64,000 bases of DNA from Arthrobacter sp. ZGTC412 (GCF_002929215.1 NZ_PJII01000002.1:336753-400752), one strand, 5' to 3'; shown: positions 15,460-26,153, numbered from the stretch's first letter. Numbers and translations: made by a program. The notes: generated by a model from the sequence alone, not told the origin.

Positions 15460-16127
15460 TTACCGGCCTCGGCAGTCCCGGAAGTCTTCCGGACCGGCGC
15501 GGGGCGGCCCACGATGTCCGGCAGCCCCTGCGGCCCGTGCCGGCTGAGGTCCCTGGCCGGGGCTTCACCTGTCGTATCCCAGGCGCCTTCGCAGTAGCAC
15601 CTGTCTGTGGTCCACCACTCACTGATCGCGGAGATGGCCTGGTCTCCCAGCGGGTTGACTCCCGGACCGGCGGCGAGTGAATGCCCCACCAGGACGTGGA
15701 GGCACTTGACGCGGGTCGGCATCCCGCCGGCGGAAATCCCATCGATCTCGGGGACAGCTCCGATTCCGGACCGCTCACCGATGGCCGCGCGTGCTGCCAG
15801 GTAGGCCTCGTGCGCGGAGCGGTAGGCGTTGGCCAGTTCAATGTTACCGGCCAGCTGCTCGTTCATTTCGGTCATCACACCTGCTGCTTCCAGCCGGGAA
15901 ACCGCAGAGGTAATGACCGGGTGAGTCAGATAGTAGGTGGTGGGAAACGGGGTTCCGTTGGCGAGGCGGGGAGCGGTTGCGGCCACCAGCGGGTTGCCGC
16001 AGACGCAGCGCGCGGGAATCTCGACGACGTCCCGGACCGGCCGTCCCAACTGGCGGCTCAGTACTTCCAGGTCTCGTGCTGATGGCTGGCGGGATGCGTC
16101 CCGGGCGGCTGCCGTGTTAAGTTCCAC
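15456..16127 (-). CDS. DUF501 family protein
   Basis: A 223-residue conserved actinobacterial protein of unknown function. Conserved-looking features are RCVCGNP near residue 45, FPTTYYLTHP, MPTRVKCLHVLVGHSLA near residue 140, NPLGD, and the C-terminal CYCEGAW. The paired Cys and His residues hint at metal binding, but this is inference. I chose GTG 16127, which has AGGAAGGA about 12 nt upstream and starts just after the ftsB stop. The longer frame to 16235 would lie inside ftsB. The tail after the conserved core (RDLSRHGPQGLPD onward) is variable. Confidence 0.85.
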   Translation of the reverse strand: MELNTAAARDASRQPSARDLEVLSRQLGRPVRDVVEIPARCVCGNPLVAATAPRLANGTPFPTTYYLTHPVITSAVSRLEAAGVMTEMNEQLAGNIELANAYRSAHEAYLAARAAIGERSGIGAVPEIDGISAGGMPTRVKCLHVLVGHSLAAGPGVNPLGDQAISAISEWWTTDRCYCEGAWDTTGEAPARDLSRHGPQGLPDIVGRPAPVRKTSGTAEAGK

Positions 16128-16155
16128 TGTCGCGGGCCGTCCTTCCTTTTGCGGT

Positions 16156-16839
16156 TCAGTCTGTGGCCGCGCGCGTGATGGACTCCCACAGGGAATCCAC
16201 CCACGGCAGATCGGCGGGGTCTTGTGCTGCTGCACCGGTTTGGCTACTGCTTTCTCCGGCCGGCAAATCGCTGCCGAAGACCCAGTAGCCGGTTTCGCCC
16301 GGCATAACCATGTTAATGCGGTCGCGGGCCTGCTGTTTCACGTAGTTGGGGTCCTCCCAGCGGGAGACCTGCTGGCGCAGGCTGTCACCTTCGGCCACCC
16401 GGGCTGCGATGTCCGCATTCAGCGCTTCGATTTCTGCCCTTTTGTCGAAGAAGATCTTCACGGTGGGCGCCAGCATGATGGTAATGGCAATCATCACCAC
16501 CGCCAGCGCGAGCATCCGGCCGGAAAACGCCTTGGCGGGGACGGGCTGCTGCTCATCCGCGGCGTCGGTGCCGGCCGCCGGGGAGGTGCTTTGGGAACGG
16601 CTCCCCTTCCCTCCGCCGGCAGGCGCGGTGACGCCGTGGGACCCGGATGCATTCCTGGAGCCGGGCGAGTTGCCACCCGATGCGTTGTCTGCCTTCGGTG
16701 CCGCAGCTTTCCCGCCGGCCCCGCGGGTGCCGGGCCTGTCTTTGGCGGTACCAAAATCCGCGCGAATGACATCCGCATCCCCGGCGGTTTCCTGGCGGGG
16801 TGGAGCGACCTTTGGGACTTTGGGACGGCGGGTAGCCAT
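16156..16839 (-). CDS. FtsB/DivIC septum formation initiator family protein
   Basis: A 227-residue single-pass membrane protein. About 95 disordered residues rich in Gly, Ser and Ala come first, then a hydrophobic helix (MLALAVVMIAITIMLAPTV), then a short extracellular coiled coil (EIEALNADIAARVAEGDSLRQQ) and the DivIC-type PNYVKQQARDRINMVMPGE motif. It is expected to act with FtsL and FtsQ at the division septum. The ATG has AGGAG about 5 nt upstream. It follows eno and precedes DUF501 and ppx in the same direction, the arrangement also seen in mycobacteria. Confidence 0.9.
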   Translation of the reverse strand: MATRRPKVPKVAPPRQETAGDADVIRADFGTAKDRPGTRGAGGKAAAPKADNASGGNSPGSRNASGSHGVTAPAGGGKGSRSQSTSPAAGTDAADEQQPVPAKAFSGRMLALAVVMIAITIMLAPTVKIFFDKRAEIEALNADIAARVAEGDSLRQQVSRWEDPNYVKQQARDRINMVMPGETGYWVFGSDLPAGESSSQTGAAAQDPADLPWVDSLWESITRAATD

Positions 16840-16912
16840 GACACTCCTGAAACACGCAGCCTGCCTGGGCCGCCACTAGCTGGGCTGGAACTAATACTGC
16901 CGAAACAACAAC

Positions 16913-16944
16913 GGTGGCTATGGTCTTTCAACCATAGCCACCGC
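16913..16944 (-). terminator. Terminator downstream of eno
   Basis: A perfect 13-bp stem (CGGTGGCTATGGT at 16913-16925, complement 16932-16944) with a CTTTCA loop lies 20 bp after the eno stop. The tail lacks a long U run, so partial read-through into ftsB is possible. Confidence 0.75.
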
Positions 16945-16963
16945 CGCGCAGTTGATGCGGCTA

Positions 16964-18265
<1,302 letters not shown>

Positions 18266-18376
18266 TTAACGGGGGAAATACAGCTGAAAACTCGACGTAC
18301 TCGTCACGGACCAGCGTAGTCGAGAGTGGTCCGGGTTACGGAAACCTATCCGGCCCCGGACGTCATGATGGTGCGG

Positions 18377-19054
18377 TTACCTCTGTTGGTGCTGGTCCGG
18401 GACACGCTGCTGGTAGTTCCGGACCGCGCCGCGCAGGGCACGCTCGGCGTCGAATCCGCTGGCGTGGGCAGAACGCACGACGGCGAGCAGCAGCTCGCCG
18501 AGCTCGTCCTCCGACGTGAAAGCGGGCACCTCCACCGGAGGTTCAACCACCGGTGATTGAAACCCAGCCCTCGCCGCGCGGTCGATGGACTTCTGCGCCC
18601 GGGCCAGCGCCGGGAGCGCCAGCGGGATGCCTTCGAACGGATCCCGCCGTTCCGGCCGCTCTGCCCGCTTCACGGCGTCCCACTTCTGGACGATCTCATC
18701 AACCGTGGCCGGAAAGCTGTCCTGCAGGGAGCCGTCCGGGCGGAACACGTGCGGGTTCCGGCGGACCATCTTGGCACTCAGGCCGCGTGCGACGTCGTCG
18801 AACGTGAAGGCCCCGCGCTCCTCGGCGAGCCGGGCGTGCAGCACCACCTGGAGCAGGACGTCGCCCAGCTCGCCCCGGAGCTCGGCGTCGTCCGTTTCCT
18901 TGCCCGTCCCGGCCTCGATGGTTTCCGCCAGCTCGTAGGCCTCCTCCAGGAGGTACTCCACCAGGGACTCATGGGTCAGCGCGCCCATCCACGGGCAGTG
19001 CTCCCGCAGCTGTCCTATTTCGGTTATCAGCCGCTCAGTGGCCGTTTCAGCCAA
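18377..19054 (-). CDS. mazG: MazG nucleoside triphosphate pyrophosphohydrolase
   Basis: A 225-residue house-cleaning enzyme that hydrolyses (d)NTPs to monophosphates. The core motifs are EHCPWMGALTHESLVEYLLEE, with the Mg-binding EExxE, and ELRGELGDVLLQVVLHARL, the ExxD half. Next come ARGLSAKMVRRNPHVF and VDEIVQKWDAVKRAE. No ATG is available near the conserved start. TTG at 19054 overlaps the end of add by 8 bp and gives a product beginning just before the conserved ETATERLITEI. An upstream TTG at 19105 would add residues read from inside add. The start is therefore uncertain. Translation is probably coupled to add. Confidence 0.88.
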   Translation of the reverse strand: MAETATERLITEIGQLREHCPWMGALTHESLVEYLLEEAYELAETIEAGTGKETDDAELRGELGDVLLQVVLHARLAEERGAFTFDDVARGLSAKMVRRNPHVFRPDGSLQDSFPATVDEIVQKWDAVKRAERPERRDPFEGIPLALPALARAQKSIDRAARAGFQSPVVEPPVEVPAFTSEDELGELLLAVVRSAHASGFDAERALRGAVRNYQQRVPDQHQQR

Positions 19055-20183
19055 GGTTTGCGTAGGCGTCGTTGATGTACTCCACCAGTGCTTCCTTCTC
19101 CTCAAGGGGCAGGAAGGATGCCTCGGCGGCGTTGAGGGTCAGCTCCAGCAAGTCGTCGAGATCGTAGTCGAAGGTTTCCACGAGGAGGTCGAACTCGTCG
19201 GTCAGGGTGACGCCGCTCATCAGCCGGTTGTCGGTGTTGATGGTGACGTTGAAGCCGAGCTGGTAAAGCATGTCCAGGGGGTGGCTCTCGATGCCGTCAC
19301 CGAATCCGGCGATTGCCCCGGTCTGGAGGTTCGAGGACGGGCAGATCTCCAGGGCGATGCCGCGGTCGCGGACCCAGCTGGAGAGGTCGCCGAGGGTCAC
19401 CAGGCCGATGGTGTCCTCGGCCTCGTCGTCGTCGTCGAACTCGACCATGATGTCCTCGGCGATCCTGACGCCGTGTCCCAGCCTCAGCGCCCGGCCGTCC
19501 ACCAGCGCGGACTGGATGCTTTCCAGTCCGGCTGCCTCGCCGGCGTGCACAGTGGCCGGGAAGTTCTGCTGGGCAAGGTAGGTGAAGGCCTCTTTGAAGC
19601 GGGAGGGCAGGAAACCGTCCTCGGCTCCGGCGATGTCGAAGCCCACGGCGCCCTTGTTGCGGTGGCGGACGGCAAGCTCGGCGATCTCCTGGCCGCGGTC
19701 AGCGTGGCGCATGGCGGTGATCAGTTGGCCCACCTGGATTTCCCGGCCGGTCTCCCCCACGGCCTCGACGCCGGCCTCGAGACCTTCCTGCACCGCTTCC
19801 ACGGCTTCGTCCAGGGTGAGGCCCTTCTGCAGATGCTGCTCCGGCGCCCACCGCACTTCGCCGTACACCACGCCGTCGTCAGCGAGGTCCTCGACGAATT
19901 CCTTGGCTACCCGGACCAGCCCTTCGGCGGTCTGCATCACAGCCACGGTGTGGTCGAACGTCTCCAGGTAGCGGACCAGGGAGCCGGAGTCCGCGGACTC
20001 CCGGAACCATTGGCCGAGCGCCACCGGATCGGTCGACGGAAGGGTGTGGCCTACGGCCTCGGCCAGTTCGATGATGGTGGCCGGACGGAGTCCTCCGTCC
20101 AGGTGGTCGTGAAGTGAAACCTTGGGCAGGTTCTTCAGGTCAAAATCGATGGCAGGGGCAGCGTCAACAATAGGCTCAGTCAC
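19047..20183 (-). CDS. add: Adenosine deaminase
   Basis: A 378-residue zinc hydrolase converting adenosine or deoxyadenosine to inosine forms. Metal-binding HDHLDGG lies near residue 25, VHAGEAAGLES near residue 170 and ALRLGHGVRI near residue 190. The C-terminal NTDNRLMSG replaces the textbook SxDDP, as in many actinobacterial members. GTG 20183 is preceded by TAAGGTGGGG, which reads both as a weak ribosome binding site and as a TAAGGT -10 box 7 nt upstream. A second GTG at 20192 is possible. It works with the nucleoside importer, cdd and deoA encoded just upstream on the same strand. Confidence 0.94.
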   Translation of the reverse strand: MTEPIVDAAPAIDFDLKNLPKVSLHDHLDGGLRPATIIELAEAVGHTLPSTDPVALGQWFRESADSGSLVRYLETFDHTVAVMQTAEGLVRVAKEFVEDLADDGVVYGEVRWAPEQHLQKGLTLDEAVEAVQEGLEAGVEAVGETGREIQVGQLITAMRHADRGQEIAELAVRHRNKGAVGFDIAGAEDGFLPSRFKEAFTYLAQQNFPATVHAGEAAGLESIQSALVDGRALRLGHGVRIAEDIMVEFDDDDEAEDTIGLVTLGDLSSWVRDRGIALEICPSSNLQTGAIAGFGDGIESHPLDMLYQLGFNVTINTDNRLMSGVTLTDEFDLLVETFDYDLDDLLELTLNAAEASFLPLEEKEALVEYINDAYANLG

Positions 20184-20223
20184 GTACCCCACCTTAGGGT
20201 GGGCAGCAGTTCAATGCCAGCGG

Positions 20224-20955
20224 CTAGGTGGCGGCCGGTTCGCCGTCTGCGGCGGCTGCGGGTGCCATGACGGCGGTGCCGCCGGTTTGGCCGTCCCGTG
20301 CCCCGTTGGCACCGCCGTCGAGCCACTCATCCACTTCTTCGGCGTCATTGCGGGCAAGGTGCTTGTGCCACAACCGGAGCAGGTGGTCGATGAGGATGCC
20401 GAGCACAATAGCGAACACCACTGCAATGCCCGCACTGAGCAGAGGGTTGTGGTGCAGCCACGGGAAGGAACTCGCTAACAGGCCAATCCCGATGGAATAC
20501 CCCACCCACGTGATGCAGGCGAAGGCGTCCAGCAGGAAGAAGCGGCGGTGGGAGAAGCCGGTGCTTCCGGCAACGTAATTGACAGCCACCCGGCCCCAGG
20601 GAATGTAGCGGGCAGTGAAGACCAGCACGGCGCCGCGCTTATCCAGTTCGTAGCGCGCCCAGCCGAAGGCCTTCTGGACCTTGGGCCGGCGCATCCACTT
20701 CCAGCGGTTCAGGCCGATCCGGCGTCCGAGCATAAAAGCCATGTTGTCCCCGGCAATGGCACCGATCAGGGCGGTGAGGCCAAGGATCCAAAGATTGGGC
20801 TCCCCGCTGTGGCGGGAAAACGCTGCAAGGGCCACGATGAGGGTCTCGCTGGGGACCACCATGGCGAAGCCGTCCACAAAGAAAAACAACAGCAGGACCG
20901 GGTAGATCCACCATTGGCCAGCTGCATGGAGCACGGCCTCATTAATAAACTCCAC
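20224..20955 (-). CDS. DedA family membrane protein (first of two)
   Basis: A 243-residue polytopic protein of the DedA/SNARE-associated family. It has FFFVDGFAMVVPSETLIVAL near residue 24, an acidic GDNMAFMLGRRIG loop, and the conserved ARYIPWGRVAVNYVAGSTGF. A soluble Ala/Gly-rich tail ends it. Some family members are undecaprenyl-phosphate or phospholipid flippases; the role here is not known. It starts at GTG 20955 after AGGAG. A paralogue lies 126 bp upstream on the same strand; the two share the RRxGxxRWxWMRxPxxQ segment. Confidence 0.87.
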   Translation of the reverse strand: MEFINEAVLHAAGQWWIYPVLLLFFFVDGFAMVVPSETLIVALAAFSRHSGEPNLWILGLTALIGAIAGDNMAFMLGRRIGLNRWKWMRRPKVQKAFGWARYELDKRGAVLVFTARYIPWGRVAVNYVAGSTGFSHRRFFLLDAFACITWVGYSIGIGLLASSFPWLHHNPLLSAGIAVVFAIVLGILIDHLLRLWHKHLARNDAEEVDEWLDGGANGARDGQTGGTAVMAPAAAADGEPAAT

Positions 20956-21081
20956 GCGGTCTTGCTCCTATGCAAAATGGCACCGGCCAAAGGTGACGCA
21001 GCCAAAGCGGAAATCGTTCCTAAGTGTCCCACGGCCGCGGCGCAATTCGCTACGCCCCGTCCTGCCCGAACAACGGTCCGG

Positions 21082-21711
21082 CTAGGCTTCTGGTTCCTTC
21101 ATCCGTTCCACCATGGGAGGCCTGCGCCGGACCCGGTTGATGACGAGGTCCACCACAATCCCCAACGCCACGGCACATATGATGGCGATGACAGCGCCCA
21201 GGAGGTGGTTGTTTTCAAACCACTGGCCAAAGAAGAGGCCGATTCCCACCGAATAGGCCGCCCACAGGCTGGCCGACAGGACAGTCAGCCCCACAAAGCG
21301 CAGGTGCGGATAGTGCGTGACGCCGGCCGTGAGGTTCACCGCAACCCGGCCGATCGGGACGAACCGCGCCACGAGGATGAGCGAGGCCGGGCGCTTGCGC
21401 AACTCCCGGCCTGCCCACCGGAAGGCACTTTGCATGCGGGGGCCCCGCATCCAGGCCCAGCGCCGGGTGCCCACCCTGCGCCCGATCAGGTAAGCGATAT
21501 TGTCACCGGAAAAGGCGCCCAAAGCCGCCACCAGCATCAGGACCCAGGGGTTGGGAACGTCCGCGGTGGCAGCAACGGCGGACAGACCCACCACCACTGA
21601 CTCGCTGGGGATGGGCGGAAAGAAGCCGTCAATGATGCAGCATGCCAAAACAAGGAAGAGTACCCAGGGCTGTCCTGCTGCCGCGAGGATGAAGTCATTG
21701 ATGGCCTGCAT
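21082..21711 (-). CDS. DedA family membrane protein (second of two)
   Basis: A 209-residue paralogue of the neighbouring DedA protein, with ACCIIDGFFPPIPSESVVVGL, GAFSGDNIAYLIGRRVGTRRW and ARFVPIGRVAVNLTAGVTHYP. The ATG at 21711 is only 6 bp after the deoA stop, so it may be co-transcribed with deoA. A TAGCAT box 8 nt upstream and AGGGA 3 nt upstream both lie before the ATG. The lipid or peptide substrate is not predictable. The pair probably arose by tandem duplication, but the sequences have diverged well beyond near-identity. Confidence 0.87.
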   Translation of the reverse strand: MQAINDFILAAAGQPWVLFLVLACCIIDGFFPPIPSESVVVGLSAVAATADVPNPWVLMLVAALGAFSGDNIAYLIGRRVGTRRWAWMRGPRMQSAFRWAGRELRKRPASLILVARFVPIGRVAVNLTAGVTHYPHLRFVGLTVLSASLWAAYSVGIGLFFGQWFENNHLLGAVIAIICAVALGIVVDLVINRVRRRPPMVERMKEPEA

Positions 21712-21717
21712 GTGTCC

Positions 21718-23052
21718 CTATGCTATGCGGTCAATGATCAGGCGCTGTGCCGGCCGCGATCCCTCGGGTGCGATGACTGCGGCGTTCTCCAGCGCTTCCT
21801 TGGCGCGGGTGAACCGTTCCGGGGTGTCCGTGAGCAGGGTCATCAGGGGCTCGCCCGCCCGGACCACGGCGCCTGGCTTGGCGTGCATGCGGACTCCCGC
21901 ACCTGCCTGCACCACGTCCTCCTTGCGGGCCCGCCCCGCGCCGAGCCGCCAGGCTGCCACACCCACCGCCAGGGCATCGAGTTCCACAAGCACTCCGTCC
22001 GCCGGGGCGTAAACCACCTCGGATTCCCGGGCCACCGGCAGCTTGGCCCGCGGGTCCCCGCCCTGCGCCTCGATCATCCGGTTCCAGACGTCCATGGCAC
22101 GGCCATCCCTGAGGGCAGCTGCAGGGTCGGCGTCGCGCACTCCTGCAGCGGCGAGCATCTCCTCGGCGAGCCGGACCGTCAACTCCACCACGTCGTCGGG
22201 GCCGCCGCCCGCCAGCACCTCGACGGATTCCTCGACCTCGATGGCGTTGCCCGCAGTCAGGCCCAGCGGCGTGCTCATGTTGGTGAGGAGGGCCACGGTG
22301 TTGACCCCGGCATCCTTACCTAGCGCCACCATGGTCTCCGCCAGTTCACGGGCCGTTGCCTCATCCTTCATAAACGCGCCGCTGCCCACCTTCACGTCCA
22401 GGACCAGCGAGCCGGTGCCCTCGGCGATCTTTTTGCTCATGATGGACGAGGCGATGAGCGGAATGGCCTCTACGGTGCCGGTGACGTCGCGGAGGGCGTA
22501 AAGCTTTTTGTCTGCGGGAGCGAGGCCTGCGCCCGCTGCGCAAATGACCGCGCCCACGTCCTGTAGCTGCGCCAGCATCTCCTCGTTGCTGAGGGAGGCC
22601 CGCCAGCCCGGAATAGCCTCGAGCTTGTCCAGTGTGCCGCCGGTGTGGCCGAGTCCCCGGCCGGAGAGCTGCGGAACGGCGACGCCAAAGACCGCTACCA
22701 GTGGTGCCAAGGGCAGGGTGATCTTGTCCCCTACGCCTCCGGTGGAGTGCTTGTCCGAGGTGTACTTCAGCCCGCCGTCGGGGCGGCGCAGGCTGGAAAA
22801 GTCCATCCGTTCCCCGGAAGCGATCATGGCGGCCGTCCACCGGGCGATTTCGCTGCGGTTCATGCCGTTGAGCAGGATGGCCATGTTGAGGGCGGCCATC
22901 TGCTCGTCCGCGATGGCTCCCCGCGTGTAGGCGTCGATGGTCCAGTCAATCTGGTCCGGGCTCAGCGTGCCCTTGTCCCGCTTGGTGCGGATGATGTCGA
23001 CGGCGTCGAACGCTTCGGCCTTGTTTTCCGTTGCGCGGGTCTCTGTCACCAT
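21718..23052 (-). CDS. deoA: Thymidine (pyrimidine-nucleoside) phosphorylase
   Basis: A 444-residue enzyme splitting thymidine, deoxyuridine or uridine to base and (deoxy)ribose-1-phosphate. It has the pyrimidine phosphorylase signature SGRGLGHTGGTLDKLEAIPG near residue 116, phosphate-binding KHSTGGVGDK near residue 86, and SSIMSKKIAEG near residue 190. GGAGGAAAC places the start at ATG 23052, overlapping the last 7 bp of cdd; a longer open frame upstream is inside cdd and was rejected. It follows cdd in the nucleoside uptake operon. Confidence 0.96.
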   Translation of the reverse strand: MVTETRATENKAEAFDAVDIIRTKRDKGTLSPDQIDWTIDAYTRGAIADEQMAALNMAILLNGMNRSEIARWTAAMIASGERMDFSSLRRPDGGLKYTSDKHSTGGVGDKITLPLAPLVAVFGVAVPQLSGRGLGHTGGTLDKLEAIPGWRASLSNEEMLAQLQDVGAVICAAGAGLAPADKKLYALRDVTGTVEAIPLIASSIMSKKIAEGTGSLVLDVKVGSGAFMKDEATARELAETMVALGKDAGVNTVALLTNMSTPLGLTAGNAIEVEESVEVLAGGGPDDVVELTVRLAEEMLAAAGVRDADPAAALRDGRAMDVWNRMIEAQGGDPRAKLPVARESEVVYAPADGVLVELDALAVGVAAWRLGAGRARKEDVVQAGAGVRMHAKPGAVVRAGEPLMTLLTDTPERFTRAKEALENAAVIAPEGSRPAQRLIIDRIA

Positions 23053-23471
23053 GTTTCCTCCAGGTGTTCGGGACCAAAGGCGTCGGGCAGCACCTGGTCC
23101 ATCGTCTTGATGCCTTGGGTGGTCATGAGCTGCATGCCGGGGGCACGGAATTCGTAGAGCAGCTGGCGGCAGCGCCCGCACGGCATCAGGACGTTGCCCT
23201 TGCCGTCCACGCAGTAGAACGCGCGGAGCAGGCCGCCGCCGGTCATGTGCAGGTTGCCCACTAGAGCACACTCTGCGCACAGGGTCAGGCCGTAGCTCGC
23301 GTTCTCCACGTTGCAGCCGCTGACGATCCGGCCGTCCTCCGTAAGGGCTGCCGCCCCCACGGGGAACTTCGAGTAGGGCGTGTACGCCTTACTCATGGCG
23401 TCGACGGCGGCAGCCTCCAGGGCGGGCCAGTCCACGGCTTTTTCGGCGGTCACGCCGTTATCCCTTGACAT
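23046..23471 (-). CDS. cdd: Cytidine deaminase
   Basis: A 141-residue zinc enzyme converting (deoxy)cytidine to (deoxy)uridine. It has the active site CNVENASYGLTLCAECAL (zinc Cys and catalytic Glu) near residue 57 and the second zinc pair PCGRCRQ near residue 90. The ATG at 23471 overlaps the last 14 bp of the upstream permease gene and the stop overlaps deoA. It therefore belongs to one tightly packed operon: BMP lipoprotein, ATPase, two permeases, cdd, deoA. Confidence 0.96.
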   Translation of the reverse strand: MSRDNGVTAEKAVDWPALEAAAVDAMSKAYTPYSKFPVGAAALTEDGRIVSGCNVENASYGLTLCAECALVGNLHMTGGGLLRAFYCVDGKGNVLMPCGRCRQLLYEFRAPGMQLMTTQGIKTMDQVLPDAFGPEHLEETW

Positions 23472-24783
23472 ACGGGATGCCGCTGGCTGCCGGCCCTCGG
23501 GACTTCCCTACCAGTCCGGCCACGGCGAGGACCGTTACCAGGTAGGGCAGCATGGCCATGAACTGGCTGGGCACCGGGGTGCCGATGATTGTCACGATGC
23601 TCTGCAGGTTGTCTGCAAACCCAAACAGGAGTGCGGCGAAGAACGCGCCGATCGGGTTCCACCGGCCGAAGATCAGGGCGGCCAGCGCTATAAAGCCGCG
23701 CCCGCCGGAGATCTCTTTGGTGAAGCTGTCGATCGCCACGAGGGTAAAGAAGGAGCCGCCGATGCCGGCTACTGCCCCGCCCAGGGTGACGTTCCAGAAC
23801 CGGGTGGCGTTCACGTTGATGCCCAGGGTGTCGGCCGCCTGGGGGTGTTCGCCCACAGCGCGGACCCGCAGGCCCCACCGGGTCTTGAAGAGGCCTACCC
23901 ACACCACCAGGACCGCGATGTACATCAGGTATCCCACCAGCGATTGGCGGAAAAGGATGGGCCCGATGATGGGGATGCTGGACAGGACGGGGATCTCAAT
24001 GATGTCCAGCCCGGGAGGTGAATTGAACTGGTCGCTGTCCTCCTGCATGACCGTGCTGAACAGGAAGCCGGTTACGCCGGAGACCAGGACGTTGAGCACC
24101 ACGCCCACAATAATCTGGTTGACCAGGTATTTGATGCTGAACACCGCCAGCACCATGGATACGACGGCCCCTGCCACTGCGGCGGCCAGCAGCCCTATAA
24201 AGGGGTTCTGCGTCATGCTGGCCACGATGGCGGCGGTGAATGCGCCGCCCAGGAGCTGGCCCTCGATGGCGATGTTGACCACGCCGACGCGCTCACAAAG
24301 GACGCCCGACAACGAGCCGAACACGAGTGGGACGGCGAGGGTGACGGACCCGGCGATGAGCCCGGCCAGCGAGATGCTCGGGGTCCGCGCGCCGCCCACC
24401 ACCCAGATGAGGAAGGCGGCCACGAACAGGACGATGAAGGTTACTGTCAGCCACCCGGGAGCCGGCCGGTCCTTGGTTTTCAGGAACAACGCATAGGCTG
24501 CGAGCCCCAGCAGGAGGACGGACAACACGATGCCGCCCGCGAACGCGTTCACGGCAAGGGCCGGCAGCTGGAAAAAGTCTTCGCCCGTGGAGATGCCGAA
24601 ACTGGCGGTCTGGTGGGGCGCCAGCAAACCAAAGAAGACCAGGGCGATCAGACCGAAGACCGTGAGCAGGACAGGCGTCCGCCAGGTCACCGGCTTGGCG
24701 GAGACGACGTTAGTGCCGGTGCCGTTCGAGGTGTCACCCGGCTGTGGGTTTCCGGGGCGGGGCGACGATAATTTTGTGCTCAT
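23458..24783 (-). CDS. Nucleoside ABC transporter permease (second)
   Basis: A 441-residue permease of the LivH-like/YufQ type found with BMP-family binding proteins. A cytoplasmic N-terminal region of about 50 residues comes first, then about ten hydrophobic segments. Landmarks are GVVNIAIEGQLLGGAF near residue 205, VRAVGEHPQAADTLGINV and GFIALAALIFGRWNP. ATG 24783 has GGAGG upstream and overlaps the stop of the first permease (ATGA). The longer open frame to 25014 is an artefact inside the neighbour. It should form the membrane channel together with the first permease. Confidence 0.92.
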   Translation of the reverse strand: MSTKLSSPRPGNPQPGDTSNGTGTNVVSAKPVTWRTPVLLTVFGLIALVFFGLLAPHQTASFGISTGEDFFQLPALAVNAFAGGIVLSVLLLGLAAYALFLKTKDRPAPGWLTVTFIVLFVAAFLIWVVGGARTPSISLAGLIAGSVTLAVPLVFGSLSGVLCERVGVVNIAIEGQLLGGAFTAAIVASMTQNPFIGLLAAAVAGAVVSMVLAVFSIKYLVNQIIVGVVLNVLVSGVTGFLFSTVMQEDSDQFNSPPGLDIIEIPVLSSIPIIGPILFRQSLVGYLMYIAVLVVWVGLFKTRWGLRVRAVGEHPQAADTLGINVNATRFWNVTLGGAVAGIGGSFFTLVAIDSFTKEISGGRGFIALAALIFGRWNPIGAFFAALLFGFADNLQSIVTIIGTPVPSQFMAMLPYLVTVLAVAGLVGKSRGPAASGIPYVKG

Positions 24784-26153
24784 GCTGCACCTCCGGTTGT
24801 GGCTGCCTGGCGGAACTTGGCCGCCCGGGCCGGCTTCTTGCGGCGGGGGTTCAGGCCGAAAACGGCCCGGACCAGCGGCGGGGCCGCAATAAAGAGGACG
24901 ATCAGGGACTGGACCACCAGGACGATGTCGATCGGGGTTCCGGTCTGGATCTGCATCTGGACGGCTCCGGCGCGGAAGGCGCCGAACAGCAGGCCGGCAG
25001 CGAAGGTGCCCCACGGCGTCGAACGGCCCAGGAGTGCGACGGTGATCGCGTCGAATCCATAGGTGGCGGCCACACCGTCCGTGAGGACTTTCTCCGTGCC
25101 GGCAACCTGGGCGACACCGGACATGCCGGCCAGGCCACCGGCGATGGCCATCACCAGGATGGTGGAGCGGGAAACATTGATGCCTGCGGTCTGGGCAGCC
25201 TTGGGGTTGGCGCCCACGGCACGGAACTCAAAGCCCACGGTGGAGCGGTTCAGGAGCCACCACACCAGGACGGTGGCCGCGATGGCCAGGAGGAAGCCCA
25301 GGTGCAGCCGGTACTGCGTGCCGAAAATTTGAGGGTACACGGCGGTGGGGTCCAGGATGGGCGAAATGGGGTTCGTCTCCCCCGGCCGCTGGAAGGCGGG
25401 TGTGTTCAGCAGGTACCGCAGGAAGTACAGCGCGATGTAGTTGAACATGATGGTGAGGATGACTTCATGGGCGCCCGTCCGGGCTTTGAGCAGCCCCACC
25501 AGTCCGCCCCAGAAGGCACCGCCGATGACGCCGGCCACCAGGACCAGCAGCAGGTGCAGTCCCAGGGGCAGGTGGAGTGCAAAGCCCACCCACGCGGCAA
25601 GGATGCCGGCCACGATGATCTGTCCCTGCGCGCCGATGTTGAACAGTCCCGCGCGGAAGGCAAGTGCCACGCCAAGGCCGGCTGTGATGAGCGGCGTGGC
25701 AATGGTGAGCGTTTCCATAAACGGTGCGAACTGGGCCGCGACGCTGTTGCCCCGGGGGTTGAAGACCGAACCCTGGAACAGGGCGATATAGGAGCGGGTG
25801 ACGGCGTTCCACACAGCTGCCAGGAAATCGGTGGGACGGGCGAAGATGTAGGTGGAGGTCGTGGCCACCTGCTTGTCCGTGCTGGCGATCAGGAGGCCGC
25901 CGATGATGAGCGCCAGCAGGACGGCCAGGACCGAGACCATGCCGCTCCCGGTAAAGATTTTGCGGAGCAGGGTATCCGGGCCGCCCGGGAGCTGCCCGCT
26001 TTGGGCAGTTGCGGGAACCGCGGAGGGTTCCATGGCGCCGCCGGCAGTATCAACGGATACGACGGCGGCCGTCTCCTCTGCAGCGGGGGCCGCCCGGTGC
26101 GCTTTGCTGCTGCCCTCTTCGGCTGCGTGCTTGGGTGGATGCTTGTCAGACAT
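24780..26153 (-). CDS. Nucleoside ABC transporter permease (first)
   Basis: A 457-residue permease of the YufP type. A long N-terminal cytoplasmic extension of about 75 residues rich in Ala, Glu and Pro comes first. Hydrophobic segments follow with AFRAGLFNIGAQGQIIVAG near residue 165, FRAVGANPKAAQTAGINV and YGFDAITVALLGRSTP. The start overlaps the ATPase gene stop by 8 bp. The EAA-like loop VGANPKAA is where the ATPase should dock. It pairs with the second permease and imports purine or pyrimidine nucleosides by family analogy. Confidence 0.92.
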   Translation of the reverse strand: MSDKHPPKHAAEEGSSKAHRAAPAAEETAAVVSVDTAGGAMEPSAVPATAQSGQLPGGPDTLLRKIFTGSGMVSVLAVLLALIIGGLLIASTDKQVATTSTYIFARPTDFLAAVWNAVTRSYIALFQGSVFNPRGNSVAAQFAPFMETLTIATPLITAGLGVALAFRAGLFNIGAQGQIIVAGILAAWVGFALHLPLGLHLLLVLVAGVIGGAFWGGLVGLLKARTGAHEVILTIMFNYIALYFLRYLLNTPAFQRPGETNPISPILDPTAVYPQIFGTQYRLHLGFLLAIAATVLVWWLLNRSTVGFEFRAVGANPKAAQTAGINVSRSTILVMAIAGGLAGMSGVAQVAGTEKVLTDGVAATYGFDAITVALLGRSTPWGTFAAGLLFGAFRAGAVQMQIQTGTPIDIVLVVQSLIVLFIAAPPLVRAVFGLNPRRKKPARAAKFRQAATTGGAA